Below the pieces are notes generated by a model. It made no database searches, was not told where the DNA came from, and saw nothing but the letters and a program-made list of their open reading frames with translations. From Ricordea florida (Eukaryota; Cnidaria; Anthozoa; Corallimorpharia; Ricordeidae): a stretch of 64,000 nucleotides of DNA. Where the stretch lies: positions 3,848,632-3,912,631 of the forward strand of contig OX453285.1 of the NCBI GenBank assembly GCA_949710005.1. The letters are read 5' to 3'. Below, piece by piece: positions 1 through 10,944 of this stretch. The position numbers and the translations under genes are program-made. The stretch's first letter is position 1. Each line of letters starts with the position of its first letter.

Positions 1-14
1 AGTTAGTGAGGTCT

Positions 15-305
15 GACTGTAGTTTCTACAGAACCTGGTACTGTCTTGGTTGGAAAATGACACTCTCAAAAAAAAGGTTTATCGCTGAACCAGATGACAA
101 TTGTACAAAGCTGAAATATTAAACGGAAGCTTATGTTTTGGACATTAGCCCTTCATCATGCATAGCCCTACATTCTGACAAAGACATCAGCTTCCTATTA
201 ATTTTAAGGTGGTACAACTTACGTCATCAACTTGTCTGATAAACAACTTTTTATGTGTTTTAGTTTCCCACCAATGCAGCACAGTTTTCTTTAGAAACTA
301 AGCCC
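15..305. repeat. Diverged foldback repeat copy
   Basis: The left end (about 15-55) and the reverse complement of the right end (about 255-305) are both diverged versions of the motif best seen at 48,454-48,690 (TTTCTAAAGAAACTGGTGCT followed by a TCGGTGGGAAA-like stretch). The core has decayed. Non-coding. Confidence 0.5.
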
Positions 306-339
306 TTTGCATTTGATCTCTAGAAGAGAATTGACTACT

Positions 340-530
340 TAACAATTATTCGCCAAAGGCTCGGTGATTATTGGTGAATATTCACCTCGACTTCGTCTCG
401 GTGAATATTATTTCATCAAAAGCGCGCGAAAGACTGGCAGCCATTTTGTTTGTCGAGGTGATTATCGGCTAATAATCTGAGATAGCGACCCAATCAGAGC
501 GCGTGATTTTGTATAATCACCTGAGTATTT
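340..530. repeat. Palindrome-rich interspersed repeat
   Basis: Contains two inverted GGTGAATATT / AATATTCACC pairs around a short spacer, then a GC-richer stretch with an ATTGG box on the minus strand and a second GGTGATTAT motif. A related sequence lies near 59,480-59,550. No coding potential. From 530 to 1,216 I see only degenerate repeats, including a decayed copy of the element at 6,844-7,054. Confidence 0.4.
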
Positions 531-1216
531 ATATTAAATTCAGTTAAGCAATACATGTACCTCGATGAGAGCAAACACCTTGACTCATCATGGTCATTCA
601 CTCCTTTTTCACATTTATAACCTGTCTTCCTGACTCTGTATTGATATCTAGGCAAGCTAGAAGTTGGGAAATCTGGCTGCGTAAGTCCTTTAGTCTCATA
701 ACCTGCCTGCCTCAATCTTATCTCACAACTTAAAGAGAAATTAAGCATTGATCAGCCTCAATCTTCCTACAGCTACTGGGAACTCTTATTGATTAACTCC
801 TTTATTCTCATAACCTGCTTGCCTCAATCCTAACTGATATCCTCAGGGGAAATTACGTACTGACCAGCATCAATATTCCTAAAACTACTTCAGACAGTTT
901 ACGACCTAAGAGTGATTTTAGAGATTTTACTCTGGCTAACTATACAGACGATTTTACTGGTCAGACGGACTGTGACCCTTTAGAGCTTAAAGGGTTTAGC
1001 AAATATCTCTCTTAACCCTTTACCCCCTAAGGGTGACTGAAGAGATTTTACTCGTCACAGGGAGACCCATTAGGGCTTAAAGATGTTAAATCAAAAAAAA
1101 AAATCAACAAAATAATAATTAAAACCAAGTAAAGTAAGTTGTAAGTAAAATCAAGACTACTAAACAGGCTTAAATATAAGAGATCAATGATTAATAGGAA
1201 ATTTTTGGTTGGCCAT

Positions 1217-4200
1217 TTATGCATGCCTGTGGTGTCCATGAATGACAGCGTGATCTGACGCCTTCCATCCCTGACTATCCTTCAGTTCAGTGTCAGCATT
1301 GTGCTGAAGAAGAAGTCGCACTATCCCAATGTGCCCTTCACTTGCTGCTGTCATCAGCAATGATCTGTCAAAAAGAAAATGCATAAAAAAGTCAGTTGCT
1401 CTTTCACTGCTGCAGCAATTCTGAGAACAAAATGGCGCTTCATTTTGAGGACTTAAGACTTAAAATGGCCATGTATTGACACTACAAGCTAATATTTTTT
1501 GTGGGGGTGGTGTCTAAACAAACTGGTGCTGCTTCGGTGGGGAATTGAAAGACGAGAAACTGGGATAATCAAACAAGTTGGTTTAGTAAAGTAAGTTATA
1601 CCACAATAAGGTGAAAAAAAGCAGGATAAGCTGACCTTTCAAGTGTTAGCAAGGCTGCAAATAATTTTTTTTCGTAGGCAGGTCATTTGTCAGGTCAGAG
1701 ACCAGACTTGACCTGACAAGGAAACAACCTGGTCAGACAAAAAAAAATTCCAAGTGAAAGAGCAAAATTAAGAATTCAAAAAAACAACCTATTTCACTGC
1801 TGTAATTGCACAATATTAATCACAGACAGGAGCTGTAACAAATGTATTAGTTCACTGATCAGTCTTCACTGACGTCGCACTTAAAAAAGACTCTCCTCAG
1901 AGTAAAGTATGATAATTAAAAGTTTAATTTGGATCAAAAGTGCCCGGTCAGAGTGACAGACCAGACAAATATTTTGCAGGTCAAAACTTCAAATTTACCG
2001 GACTATTGTCCAATGACCGACTGTTATTTGCAGCCTTGTGTTAGCCCTTTGTCAGAGTGAATAATGAAGGGCCAATGCTTAAAACGTCTGCACCCCTTTT
2101 TTTACATTTCACTCATTCCTCATATTTTCAAACAACTCGTAAAATATCCATGCATATTATCTCATTAAACATCAAATAAGGTATATTTATTTGTTATATT
2201 CATGCTCACATGATTACCTGCCATGCAAATCAACTGCATTGATGTTTCCTCCTTCATTAATTAAAAAGTCCACAAAATCCAAGTTCCCCATTGATGACGC
2301 AACATGAAGAGGCGAAAAACCTTCCTGTGTTAAAAAATGTATGTACGTATCTAGTATAACAAAATTACTAGTGTTAGGGTAGTTAAGATTTGACCCACAC
2401 AGTAATGAGGCCCTGCCAGGGGGGGGGGGGGGGGGGGGGGTCCCAGGTCGCTTGTCAGAATTTTAAAATGCCTCGTGTCTGCGTTTTGTCAAGGCTTCAC
2501 GTCGCTGTCGGAAATTAAGGGACAACTACTTCAGTTCTTTGTCACTAATTCTCGGCTTTGATGTCGCTGTCGACATTTTTTAATAGAATGGCAGTCGTTT
2601 GTCGCTATTTCATTTGGTCGCTGTTGCTACTTTTCGGCCCGTGTCGCTTGTCGGAATTTACCCTGGCAGGGCCTCAGTAATCAAAGGCAATTTTCTAAAA
2701 ATATGACATAGCTGGGTGCTTTTCAGTGTTTTTCACAGATTGAGAAAATGTTATGACTTTGGGTGATTACCATTTAACAAAGAATCTGGTTTTAGATTTC
2801 AGAATTAATTTTTGTTTGTTGAAAAGAATGGTACTTTCAAATGAACAAACCTGCTTCAAGTTCGGGCTGTGCATAATGTCATACCTTCTGTGCCATATTG
2901 TGCCATAAACACAGAGAGAGCAAAAGCAATTTAAAAAAAACACAAATGGCCACATGGAACATGCCATTACAGTTGGTAATGAACTTTATTTGAGTGTCAA
3001 CTGTATTTAGCACTGACATACTAATTGTGGGCACTGTAAAGCACAAATGAAATGAAATCAAATCAAATCAAATTAATTTTTGGTTGTTGTGGAGAGGGGA
3101 AAAAGGCAGTTTTGTACCTGCAGGGGAAACAGGAGTACCTGGAGATAAACTTCTTGAATCAGAGTAGAGAACCCACATGTCATGCCGGGGCTGGGAATTG
3201 AACTCTGGTCACACTGGTTGAAGGCAAGTGCCCTCACTACTGCACCACCCTGCTCCAGGTCAGTGGCCTAACTGGTCATGCAGGACTACCTTCAAAGATA
3301 GTCGCAAATTTTTTGGCCAGACCAAACCCAAATGAACCATTTGATTTGACTTCCAACCAAAACTACCCCATTTTTTGGTTGAATGGTAAACGCCTTCTGC
3401 TCAGGGCCTCTTTGGCACAACTATCTCCATGCCAAACATGCACTGGAGTAGTCAAGAGTACAGTAGTTTATTGTACCTTGTCTGGTGCATCTATTTTGGC
3501 TTCTCTTTCAAGAAGAAGAATACCAATATCTCTGTCGCCATTGGCTGCGGCAAGGTGTAATGGTGAGCTATTGTTAATATCAACAACATTGGCCAGTGCT
3601 CCATGCTCCAACAAGATTTTGGCACAACCAAGAAACTGGCACTCTACAACCTGTAACAAAAAGAGTAAAAGGGAAAACAATTTTACTTCAAATGGACAAT
3701 TCCAGACAATATTCCTACCATTCCATGGATGCTATCTGTATTTTAACACCTCCTGCTTTCTAAGATGCATTGCCCCCACCAAATGCCCTCGGAATTCCAT
3801 AATTGCCAACCCCCTTCCCATTTGGAATTTCCAAACTAAAACGTCTGGCAGGTGTTCTTGGGAAATGATGGGGAATGGTGCTAGTTTTCTGAAGTGTTGT
3901 CCAAACAGGGAAATGTAAATTTCCAATACAAGCTGTTACAAATACATTTTTTCTACACAACACAGGACCCCTTTGATAACAGTACGCATGTACTGAAGGG
4001 CCATCCTGTTTAAAAATTCGTTATTATTATTATTATTATTATACCAGATTCCCATTTATATGGGATTTTTCAGGGACCGTCAGGGTTGATCACTAAGCCC
4101 TGGCTGCTGGCGAAATTCACAGGGTGACAAAAATTTGACCACTGGCTGAATTTTGGTCAGTGTTTGACTCACGGCGGCAACCAAAATCGACCTAAATCTA

Positions 4201-6870
4201 TTGTCAGCCGGCTGAATGGCTACATGTACCTCAAGCGCCAATGTTCTTAGCTACAACCCTGAGGACCTATTTAATATTTAACATCCACAAAATTCCCAAA
4301 TTTGGCAAAGTGAGACTTGTAAGTCCCAACCAGGGAATTGCCAACCAAATTTTCTTAATTAAATGCAAATGGTCTCACTCTTTCAAATTTGGGATTTTTG
4401 AGGGTACTCTTTTAATACCCTAACCAGTGATAAATCTAGGAAAATCGTATGTTGGGACTGTGGTCCCACTGGACTTGAATATGATGGGACATTCTTTATT
4501 TTTACGGGTCCAATTTCTTTAATGATAAAACTGGAGTTAATATTAATTAGTAGCATCATGCATTTATTCATGATAAACTTTTAATTGTCTTTATGTTAAT
4601 CGAATTTTGTATTTATTGACTAGTCAAACATCATATATAATTACAATGTATGAACACAATTTTTCCAACAAATTCAATTTAATATTACAGAAGTTGAAAT
4701 CTCCAACATCTTACAGAGTATCTTCAGTTCTTGTATACCATCCGAGTCAAACATCATAATAAGGTTATATGAATGTAACATATGGACACAATTCAGTCTC
4801 AATTACACAAGCCCAAATCTTTAACTCCTTAAAGCTTTCAGTGCATACATCCTCCTTTTTTTTAACGAGGACTCAGTAGTGAGCAGCACAAAGGAGAACT
4901 TTGTAGTTGTAACTGTCAGTTTTAATTCCAACTCGTTTCGTCTCAAACGGAGACTTCTTCAGGGAATGAATGTTACAACTTAGGATAGCATATATATACA
5001 TAAAATAACGCTACGTAATACACACGTGTTTTATATTTTGGGGGCCATACGATTAGCGCTAATCGTATGGCCCCCAAAATATAAAACAAAAAATATAAAA
5101 CACGCAATTCCGCAATTTAGGCGTTTTTCGTAACGTACCCCTACAGCATGTATATGCTATTAGTCATTCCCACGGGAAGTTTCACGCTAACACGTGTGTA
5201 TTACGTAGCGTTATTTTATGTATATATATATGCTATCCTAAGTTGTAACATTCATCCCCTGAAGAAGTCTCCGTTTGAGACGAAACACATTGGAATTAAA
5301 ACTGACAGTTACAACTACAAAGTTCTCCTTTGTGCTGCTCACTAGTCCTCGTTGAAAAATGTGCATTTTGATTTTTTCACAATGCCGTTATCTTTGTTGT
5401 TGTCTGTGCAAACTTTGCAAAACATCAAGTTTTCCTTACTGTCATAAGCTAACCAGGGATACAATGTCATCCATCCAGAATGAAATGAACGTTTTCTTGG
5501 ATGAGACTTGTCTTCAGAAGCAACATTGTTTACAGTAGTGTCCGTACTTTCCGTTTCGTTATTGTTTTTACCGAAACACAACGTCGTTTGACCTTTTTCG
5601 AGACACCATACTTTAGTCTTCGGACCCATGTTGTTATTTTGACAACCTTGCCATTACCGAAGACCGAACAGACCAAAGTGCGTGATTGGATGGTTTTGGT
5701 TTGTGTAGTCCAATCAAATGCGCGTTTACATCTAGTACCTTATCCCACTCACCTTGACGCTTCAATGCCGAAAGAAAATGTCGGTTGATGTTAAGCGTGT
5801 GGTTGGCCCGAGGTCAGTCTTTGTTAAAACATAAAAATAGGGGAATTCCCCACTGAAGGAGATGCGTCAATCGTGACGCGACTAGCAGATTTTGATGCGT
5901 CATTTGGTTTAATTTTGCGACATTGTCGCAAGGCGCACGCGTAGATTTATCACTGCCTAACAAATACTACCAGTAATATTCTATTAATCTGACAAGAACC
6001 TCTAAAGCTTGATGAACAACTGAGCCACACCATTTTGTAAATTTATATCTATATGTATATACAAGTAATAAAAATAAAATTACATGTCAGCTTGACAATA
6101 TGGATTTTTTTCTCATGCTCAAAACAATGTTTTACTTGCTCCACATGCTCATTTGTAAAAAAACACTGTTTACAACACTCCTAAACCAAATTTATATCTC
6201 TGTGCTGCTGTATAACGTCCTCTATAACTACCGGTATATAAAACATCTTTACAGTATATAACTAGTAAATTTGAGTGGTATACCAGGTGGAATATGTAGC
6301 AAATTGATAAAAATGATATCACAATACATTGTGTTGATATAAATGATATCTGCAGATATTTGTCGGGGTAGCATTTACTCTTCAGTACTTGATATATGTT
6401 GTACTGGTAGTTCCATTTTTTTCCTTGGTTCAAATTATATTTTTCTTTGTTTCAAAACATTATCATACATTACCACACCAGAAAACAAAGGAAAAAAAAA
6501 TTTGAACCAAGGAAAAAAATTGAACTACAACATATAACACTCAATCTTATATAAAAAAAATTGCATGGTAGCTTGGAGATAGGAAAATTTATCTTCTCAT
6601 TTTGAAAAAGGAAAAAAAAGAAGAAACACCTTCACTGCCCTAACCCATAAAATATTTTTCAACACTCAAAGAAACATGTTGTATCTCTGTGCAGCCAAGT
6701 ACAGTACCGGACAGAAGTAACCTAACAGGGAACACGTTACTGAACGCTTAAGGAACACTAATTGGAACGCTAAAGGAACGCTTAGGGAATGCTAAGGGAA
6801 TGCTAAGAGAACGCCAATGGAACGCTATAAAGTAGAACGCTTAACCCTTTCACTCCCAAGGGGTCTCCAT

Positions 6871-6911
<41 letters not shown>

Positions 6912-6981
6912 GTAAAGTCACTCTTGGGAGTGAAAGGGTTAAGGGAGATAGTTTTTAACCCTTTCACTCCCAAGAGTGACT

Positions 6982-7026
<45 letters not shown>

Positions 7027-9750
7027 ATGGAGACCCCTTGGGAGTGAAAGGGTTAACCTTAGGCCACCCCCCTTGACTAGCATTTGCTATTTGTGGGTGG
7101 AACTGCTTTGTATGTTTAGAATTATTTTTAATTGATTGAATAAACAAATAGAAAAATAATCTTAGCTAAAGTTCTGTATCACCCCTTTTTTGTAGCTTTA
7201 CTGTACCGCTCCTTGAAAACAAAACATGTCTGCATGTGCAGGGTTGTCATTAAAATTTCAAGTTGCCAGGTTTTTGTTGTTAGTAGTCGGGGAAGCTGCA
7301 AGCAGTCATGGAGTGCCACCTTACCTTAGTGAACACAATGCATGTGCAAATTATCCTAGACAGCATGCTATAATGAATCATCGGATGATATAGAAATCAA
7401 GCCAATATTTAAATAACAAGAGCACTCCGTCAGCACAGACCTCCGCAAGCGCCCACCATTTTGAAAGCACTACAGCACACTACCGGGGAATAATCCAGTT
7501 GAGTGATTATACCCAAGGGGCAGTGAGTAGGGCTCATGGAATTAAGCTCTGTTCCTGGTTGAGTGACTACACCCAAGGGCAGTGAAAATCGTTTTTCTGT
7601 GACCTTGAGCTTGACCTTTGACCTAGATACCTCCAAATTAAATCAGTTTTAGGTTAGACCATAGCCAATGTTTTGACCAAGTTTGGTGATGATTGGTTGA
7701 GCGACGTGGACACTAGGCCGCTAACATACAAACAAACAAACAAATGCCAGTGGAAATATAACCTCCATCCAACTCTGTTGGCAGAGGTAATAATAATAAT
7801 AATAAACTTTTATTAGCTCTTGAAGAAAAATACAATGACAGACATTACGGCAAGATTTCCGCACAGGTCCCTACTTCATTATGCATGCAGCAGATGAATT
7901 GTTATTGCAGAATGACACAGTGTGGCTACAGCATGCATGATGAAGTAGGGACCTGTGCGGAAATCATTCCGACATTACAAACAATAGGAAGAAAAGTAAA
8001 AAGAAATGTGGAACACTAAAATCAGTTTTAAAGAAAGTTCGAACCAGATAGCTAAGTTAACCTGGTAACTAGTTAGCTTCCCTATCCTCCTTAATAAAAA
8101 CAAGAACCAATAATTTATCTTTCATTAAAAATTTCCCCATCTGTTATTATCTGTTTCAATGACAATATGCTAATATTGTGCAAAGATTCTATATAATTAT
8201 TAATCATTTGACATCAACAACAAAAAAGGTGCTGTAATATACAGTGACAATAAGTATTTAATGCCACCAAGTGCTATCACTAATGGTAGTCGTTTTATTT
8301 ACTTACTTTATTAATTTCTAAGAAGAAGAAATGGGAAACAAAAGTACATTTTTTGCAACAAGAAAAACATGGAATTGAGAAAATAATTGGCAAGATTTCC
8401 GCACAGGTCCCTACGTCATTATGCATGCTGTAGCTGTATTGTCTTGGGCATTGTACGCGCAAACTTTACATATTTTGGGGGAACGAAATAATACATCTAC
8501 AGCATGCATAATGAAGTAGGGACCTGTGCGGAAATCATTCCAAATAACTTATGTGGGATGCATGAATGTATTCATTGCTAAAAGTGAATTCAGCAATATA
8601 AGATGGTTCAGAAATTTTCCATCTTCATTACAACACTGTATTCACAACCCCGTCACCTTCACATTCAAATCCTAGATGTACATGTATGCAGGATATTTGC
8701 CCCAAGAACCTAGTTTAATGGCCTTGTTCCTTGAGCCTCCTGTTAGCTCAGTGGTAGAGACTCCGAACGGCTACAGTCATCGGAAGGTCGTAGGGTCGAC
8801 TCCTATTAGGACAGCTCGAATTTGCCTTTTCCGAGCTTGCATGTGACTACCGAAAAACACATCTTCCACAAAGGAGTACAGTATAATAACTTCCTTTTAC
8901 AGGATCAAATCTGCTGTGAATTTTCTTTTTGGTCTGTGTCGGTTATTGACTTATTAAGGGTACAGCGATCATAAAAACTTATCACATTACATGTCAAATC
9001 CACGACTATTTGAAGTTATATTGGACGAAAGAAAAATATGAAGTCACTGTAAGTATTAATTAAACCCTGTGTCCATATGCGATATTGCACCTGGGCTCGA
9101 AAACTAATTACAGCGACGATTCTAGCAAGAAAACCGCGAAACTGAAGAACGAATTGTGTGTCGTGCAAGGAATGAGTATCATAGCCAAATACATATGACG
9201 ATGGCAAAAAATATTTGAAATATGTTGTAAAAAGCACAACCGAATGCGAACAGAGAAATAATTGCCACTGCTGCATGTATTTGGTAAACAACAAGTTGAT
9301 CGAGTAAAAGATAAAATTCTGATGGAAGGAAAGAAAAAATGAGGGATGAAGCCAAACCTCTTAGAAATATTTTCATTACCAAGATGATTTTAACGAGGAA
9401 TCAAAATTATTTACATATATAATTCAAAGAGGACGCCATTTCAGTAACCTAAGAAACGAAGTGTGTAATAAAAGGAAAGATACAAAGTAACAGAATTATG
9501 TGTAGAAAAGAACCTGGTTTTAAGTCTACCTGTTTTCCTTGTCGAGCTGATTGATGTCCCCTTTCTTTACAAGCTGTCTTACTTTGCCAATGTCGTCATT
9601 CCAAACAGCCTTGTGTAGCTTTGGCAATTCTTTCTCCTTAGCGATAACATATCCAGAGGCAACGCTTGCCGCATCGCTGAGATCTTCTGTCGACAGCGCG
9701 TTCTTGCTCCCTGAACTTTTTCTTTTGAAGAGCTTTTTGAGCCCCGACAT
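1217..9750 (-). CDS. Ankyrin-repeat protein, ANKRD26/POTE-like
   Basis: A minus-strand multi-exon gene. Exons I can place: 9530-9750 (start codon, 73 codons + 2 nt), 3477-3650 (58 codons, phase 0), 2218-2324 and the last exon 1217-1364 with stop TAA. The last three junctions have AG acceptors and GT donors and keep frame. The N-terminus is basic (MSGLKKLFKRK), then ELPKLHKAVWNDDIGKVRQL starts the first ankyrin repeat. Later exons carry SPLHLAAANGDRDIGILLL, FSPLHVASSMGNLDFVDFL and LLMTAASEGHIGIVRLLL. This order matches the ankyrin block of ANKRD26/POTE proteins. One repeat exon, expected between 3,651 and 9,529 and starting with the last base of an Arg codon, was not found. The protein ends right after the ankyrin block, without the coiled coil of ANKRD26. 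Ankyrin repeats bind proteins; the partner is unknown. Confidence 0.8.
1651..2037. mobile_element. hAT-like MITE in an ankyrin gene intron or 3' region
   Basis: Terminal inverted repeats AAGGCTGCAAATAA and its complement bound a 387-bp element. It is flanked by a perfect 8-bp target duplication GTGTTAGC (1643-1650 and 2038-2045), the hAT signature. Inside are inverted GGTCAGA/CCTGACAAG-type motifs and no ORF. It sits inside a copy of the foldback repeat also seen at 48.5 kb (flanks 1,505-1,650 and 2,041-2,110), so it is the younger insertion. It lies in the intron between exons 2218-2324 and 1217-1364. Confidence 0.8.
2407..2675. mobile_element. MITE with GAGGCCCTGCCAGGG termini
   Basis: The 15-bp terminal inverted repeat GAGGCCCTGCCAGGG appears at both ends of a 269-bp element. 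Flanks are AGTAAT on both sides (2401-2406 and 2676-2681); because T and A at the ends are ambiguous the duplication could be 4 to 6 bp. The left end holds a run of about 18 G. The interior repeats a GTCGCTGTCG-like motif. No ORF; superfamily not assigned. Confidence 0.7.
3040..3265 (-). repeat. tRNA-derived SINE
   Basis: Read on the minus strand, GGTGGTGCAGTAGTGAGG resembles a Pol III A box and AGTTCAATTCCC a B box at normal tRNA spacing. A unique body follows and the element ends in a TTTGA-type simple tail (3,055-3,075). This is the tRNA head, body and tail order of a SINE. It lies in an intron of the ankyrin gene. From 2,680 to 3,040 I see nothing else. Confidence 0.6.
3651..4860. other. 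Intron sequence of the ankyrin gene
   Basis: Holds an ATT microsatellite at 4,021-4,041 and unassigned repeat-like sequence. Open frames here show no domain or repeat motif, and no ankyrin exon was found. Confidence 0.4.
4864..5354. mobile_element. Foldback element with ~165-bp inverted arms
   Basis: The left arm (about 4864-5028) and right arm (about 5190-5354) are nearly perfect inverted copies, beginning AACGAGGACT and ending ACACGTGTGTATTACG on the inner side. The loop contains a second long palindrome at about 5,031-5,089 centred on GATTAGCGCTAATC. The arms contain CTGAAGAAGTCTCCGTTTGA, a stretch typical of multicopy invertebrate repeats. The right arm abuts, and probably truncated, the zinc-finger ORF at 5,345. 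Confidence 0.7.
5345..5629 (-). pseudogene. Truncated TTF/BED-type zinc-finger ORF (hAT-derived)
   Basis: A 95-aa minus-strand ORF whose C-terminal half reads RKRSFHSGWMTLYPWLAYDS, then FCKVC. This is the N-terminal zinc-finger pattern of hAT-derived proteins such as ZNF862/KIAA1586-like proteins (an R-S-F..W...PWL.Y core, then C-x2-C). Only the first half of the finger remains; the frame runs into the foldback element and stops. No hAT catalytic domain follows. It lies in an intron of the ankyrin gene on the same strand. Best read as a transposon relic rather than an exon. Confidence 0.55.
5355..6395. other. Intron sequence without recognised genes
   Basis: Apart from the zinc-finger relic on the other strand, this stretch holds AT-rich sequence and an ATTGG-containing region near 5,680-5,720 just upstream of the relic ORF. 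Nothing else is recognised. Confidence 0.35.
6405..6536. mobile_element. Foldback MITE, TTGTAGTTC family
   Basis: Inverted arms: a TTCCTTGGTTCAAAT-containing left arm and the complementary ATTTGAACCAAGGAAAAA right arm, ending in GAACTACAACAT. The loop reads TTATCATACATTACC. A second copy with the same arms and loop is at 30,203-30,332. No coding capacity. Confidence 0.65.
6729..6845. repeat. Imperfect GGAACGCTTAA minisatellite
   Basis: About nine imperfect 10-14-bp units of the form GGAACGCTAA(A/G) in tandem, ending where the next foldback begins. Confidence 0.6.
6844..7054. repeat. Inverted pair of CCCTTTCACTCCCAAG repeats
   Basis: Two nearly identical ~98-bp units in inverted orientation (6,844-6,940 and 6,957-7,054), separated by about 16 bp. 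Each unit is itself bounded by AACCCTTTCACTCCCAAG and its complement and carries CGTCTGGCGTTAGACAGAGT inside, so the locus can fold at two scales. A decayed relative lies at 900-1,080. Confidence 0.75.
7420..7805 (+). repeat. Interspersed SINE/LINE-tail-like repeat with AAT tail
   Basis: Contains GACCTTGAGCTTGACCTTTG, AAGTTTGGTGATGATTGGTT and CAAACAAACAAA, then GGCAGAGGTAATAATAATAA. The simple 3' tail and this motif order suggest a retroposed non-LTR or SINE-like element. The short open frame across it is a by-product. Confidence 0.45.
7849..7970. mobile_element. hAT-like MITE, family GGCAAGATTTCC, copy 1
   Basis: A 122-bp element, GGCAAGATTTCCGCACAGGT at the left end and its near-complement ending AAATCATTCC at the right. 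It is flanked by a perfect 8-bp duplication GACATTAC (7841-7848, 7971-7978). Four flanked copies occur in the window. Confidence 0.85.
8389..8541. mobile_element. hAT-like MITE, family GGCAAGATTTCC, copy 2
   Basis: Same ends as the copy at 7,849. Flanks AAATAATT and AAATAACT differ at one base of an 8-bp target duplication. The ~60-bp centre differs from copy 1 but resembles copies 3 and 4. Confidence 0.85.
8733..8905 (+). repeat. tRNA-derived SINE
   Basis: TTAGCTCAGTGGTAGAG is a good A box and GGTCGACTCC a good B box, about 45 bp apart, so the head looks like a tRNA. A unique body follows. It does not fold as a complete tRNA, so it is called a SINE and not a tRNA gene. Confidence 0.6.
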
Positions 9751-10204
9751 GACTATCGGAAAGTGCTAGTCAAGTGAAACCAGTTACTTTTCTTGATTTT
9801 TGATGCTAAAAACATCGTAAAAATCGACCAAGGTGCGCTCGACACTTCCTTTCCAGAGCGCGACAGTTGAGCCGTTTGTAAACTCGGTACCAGATCTCGA
9901 CATACGGTCATTGGATTTCCCAGAGTTCTGTTCGCACTTACAGTAATTTGTCTTGCCACTTGTGATCAAACGTAAGTTCTTGTGACAAAACGAATATGCT
10001 GTTAAGCAAACAGATGAGAAGAATTCAACGACTTATCAACATGGAGATGCATGTTAAGGTGATCTAAGTAGAAAATAATGCATGGGCGCGCGGAGAAATG
10101 AATCGAAATATTTGTCTTAGACGGTTCAAATCTGTGATATCCCACGAGTTAAGGTTGCGAACGAGTGAAGCATCGATTTGTACAAGAGAAGAAAAGAGCC
10201 TTTT

Positions 10205-10625
10205 AAGGTCGACACACACGAGGAGACTGGTCTCTTCGACTAGTCCCTGCAACTCCCCCCCCCCCCCCCGAAGAGTTTGCATGAAGGGAATGGTCGCAGG
10301 GACAAGTCCCTGGAAGTGTTTACACGCGGGGACTGATTGCACAGGAAAGTAGCAAAAACTGGGGGCAAACGCTGAGTATCATTCTTTCAATCTCCAGCTT
10401 TTTTAAGAAAAATGGGCAAGATTTCTGCACAGGTCCCTACTTCATTATGCGCGCAGCAGATGAATTTTTGAGGAACAAGTCGCAGGGACTTGTCCCAAAA
10501 ATTCAAACCAGTTTGAATTCGTGGGACTTGTCGCAGGAACCAGATTTTTGGTCTCAGCGACTAGATTTTGTGGCAAAAATGGCTTGTTCACACGATGGGA
10601 CTAGTCCCCTCGTGGTACCGACCTT
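10205..10625. mobile_element. MITE with AAGGTCG termini
   Basis: Left end AAGGTCGACACACACGAGG and right end CCCTCGTGGTACCGACCTT are related inverted repeats. The interior is rich in GACTAGTCCC / GGGACTTGTC motifs in both orientations plus a C10 run. A partial left half of the GGCAAGATTTCC MITE (10,415-10,470) lies inside. Confidence 0.5.
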
Positions 10626-10654
10626 TACGAGTGTGATCAATCAAATGCAACTTA

Positions 10655-10944
10655 GGGACGGACCATTAGAAAAGTGATGGGGGGGGGTGGGGAATTTTCA
10701 GCTTGCACGAATTTTTTTTTCGCTCACTGCTTGTGCAGGAATTTTTTTTTCAGGTGAACCCCTCTGCACGAATTTTTTTTTACTACGTGTGAAAAAGTCA
10801 CAATTGGACCTTCCTTCTGCATGAATTTTTTTGTACCTTCTTCTTTGCATGAATTTTTTTTCTTGGCATTTTCCCTTGCATGAATTTTTTTTTGTTTTTT
10901 TTTTCCCCACCCCCCCCCCCATCACTTTTCTAATGGTCCGTCCC
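10655..10944. mobile_element. Harbinger-like MITE, GGGACGGACC family, copy 1
   Basis: About 29-bp terminal inverted repeats starting GGGACGGACCATTAGAAAAG, flanked by TTA on both sides (10,652-10,654, 10,945-10,947). A 3-bp TTA target fits PIF/Harbinger. The interior repeats a TGCATGAATTTTTTT unit in tandem, giving misleading open frames on both strands. Confidence 0.85.

Noticed and set aside
3313-3918. 201-codon plus-strand frame
   Set aside because: It is antisense to a well-supported ankyrin exon (3477-3650, minus).
8733-8905. tRNA gene
   Set aside because: A and B boxes are present, but a full cloverleaf with acceptor pairing and a proper anticodon arm is not; a SINE fits better.
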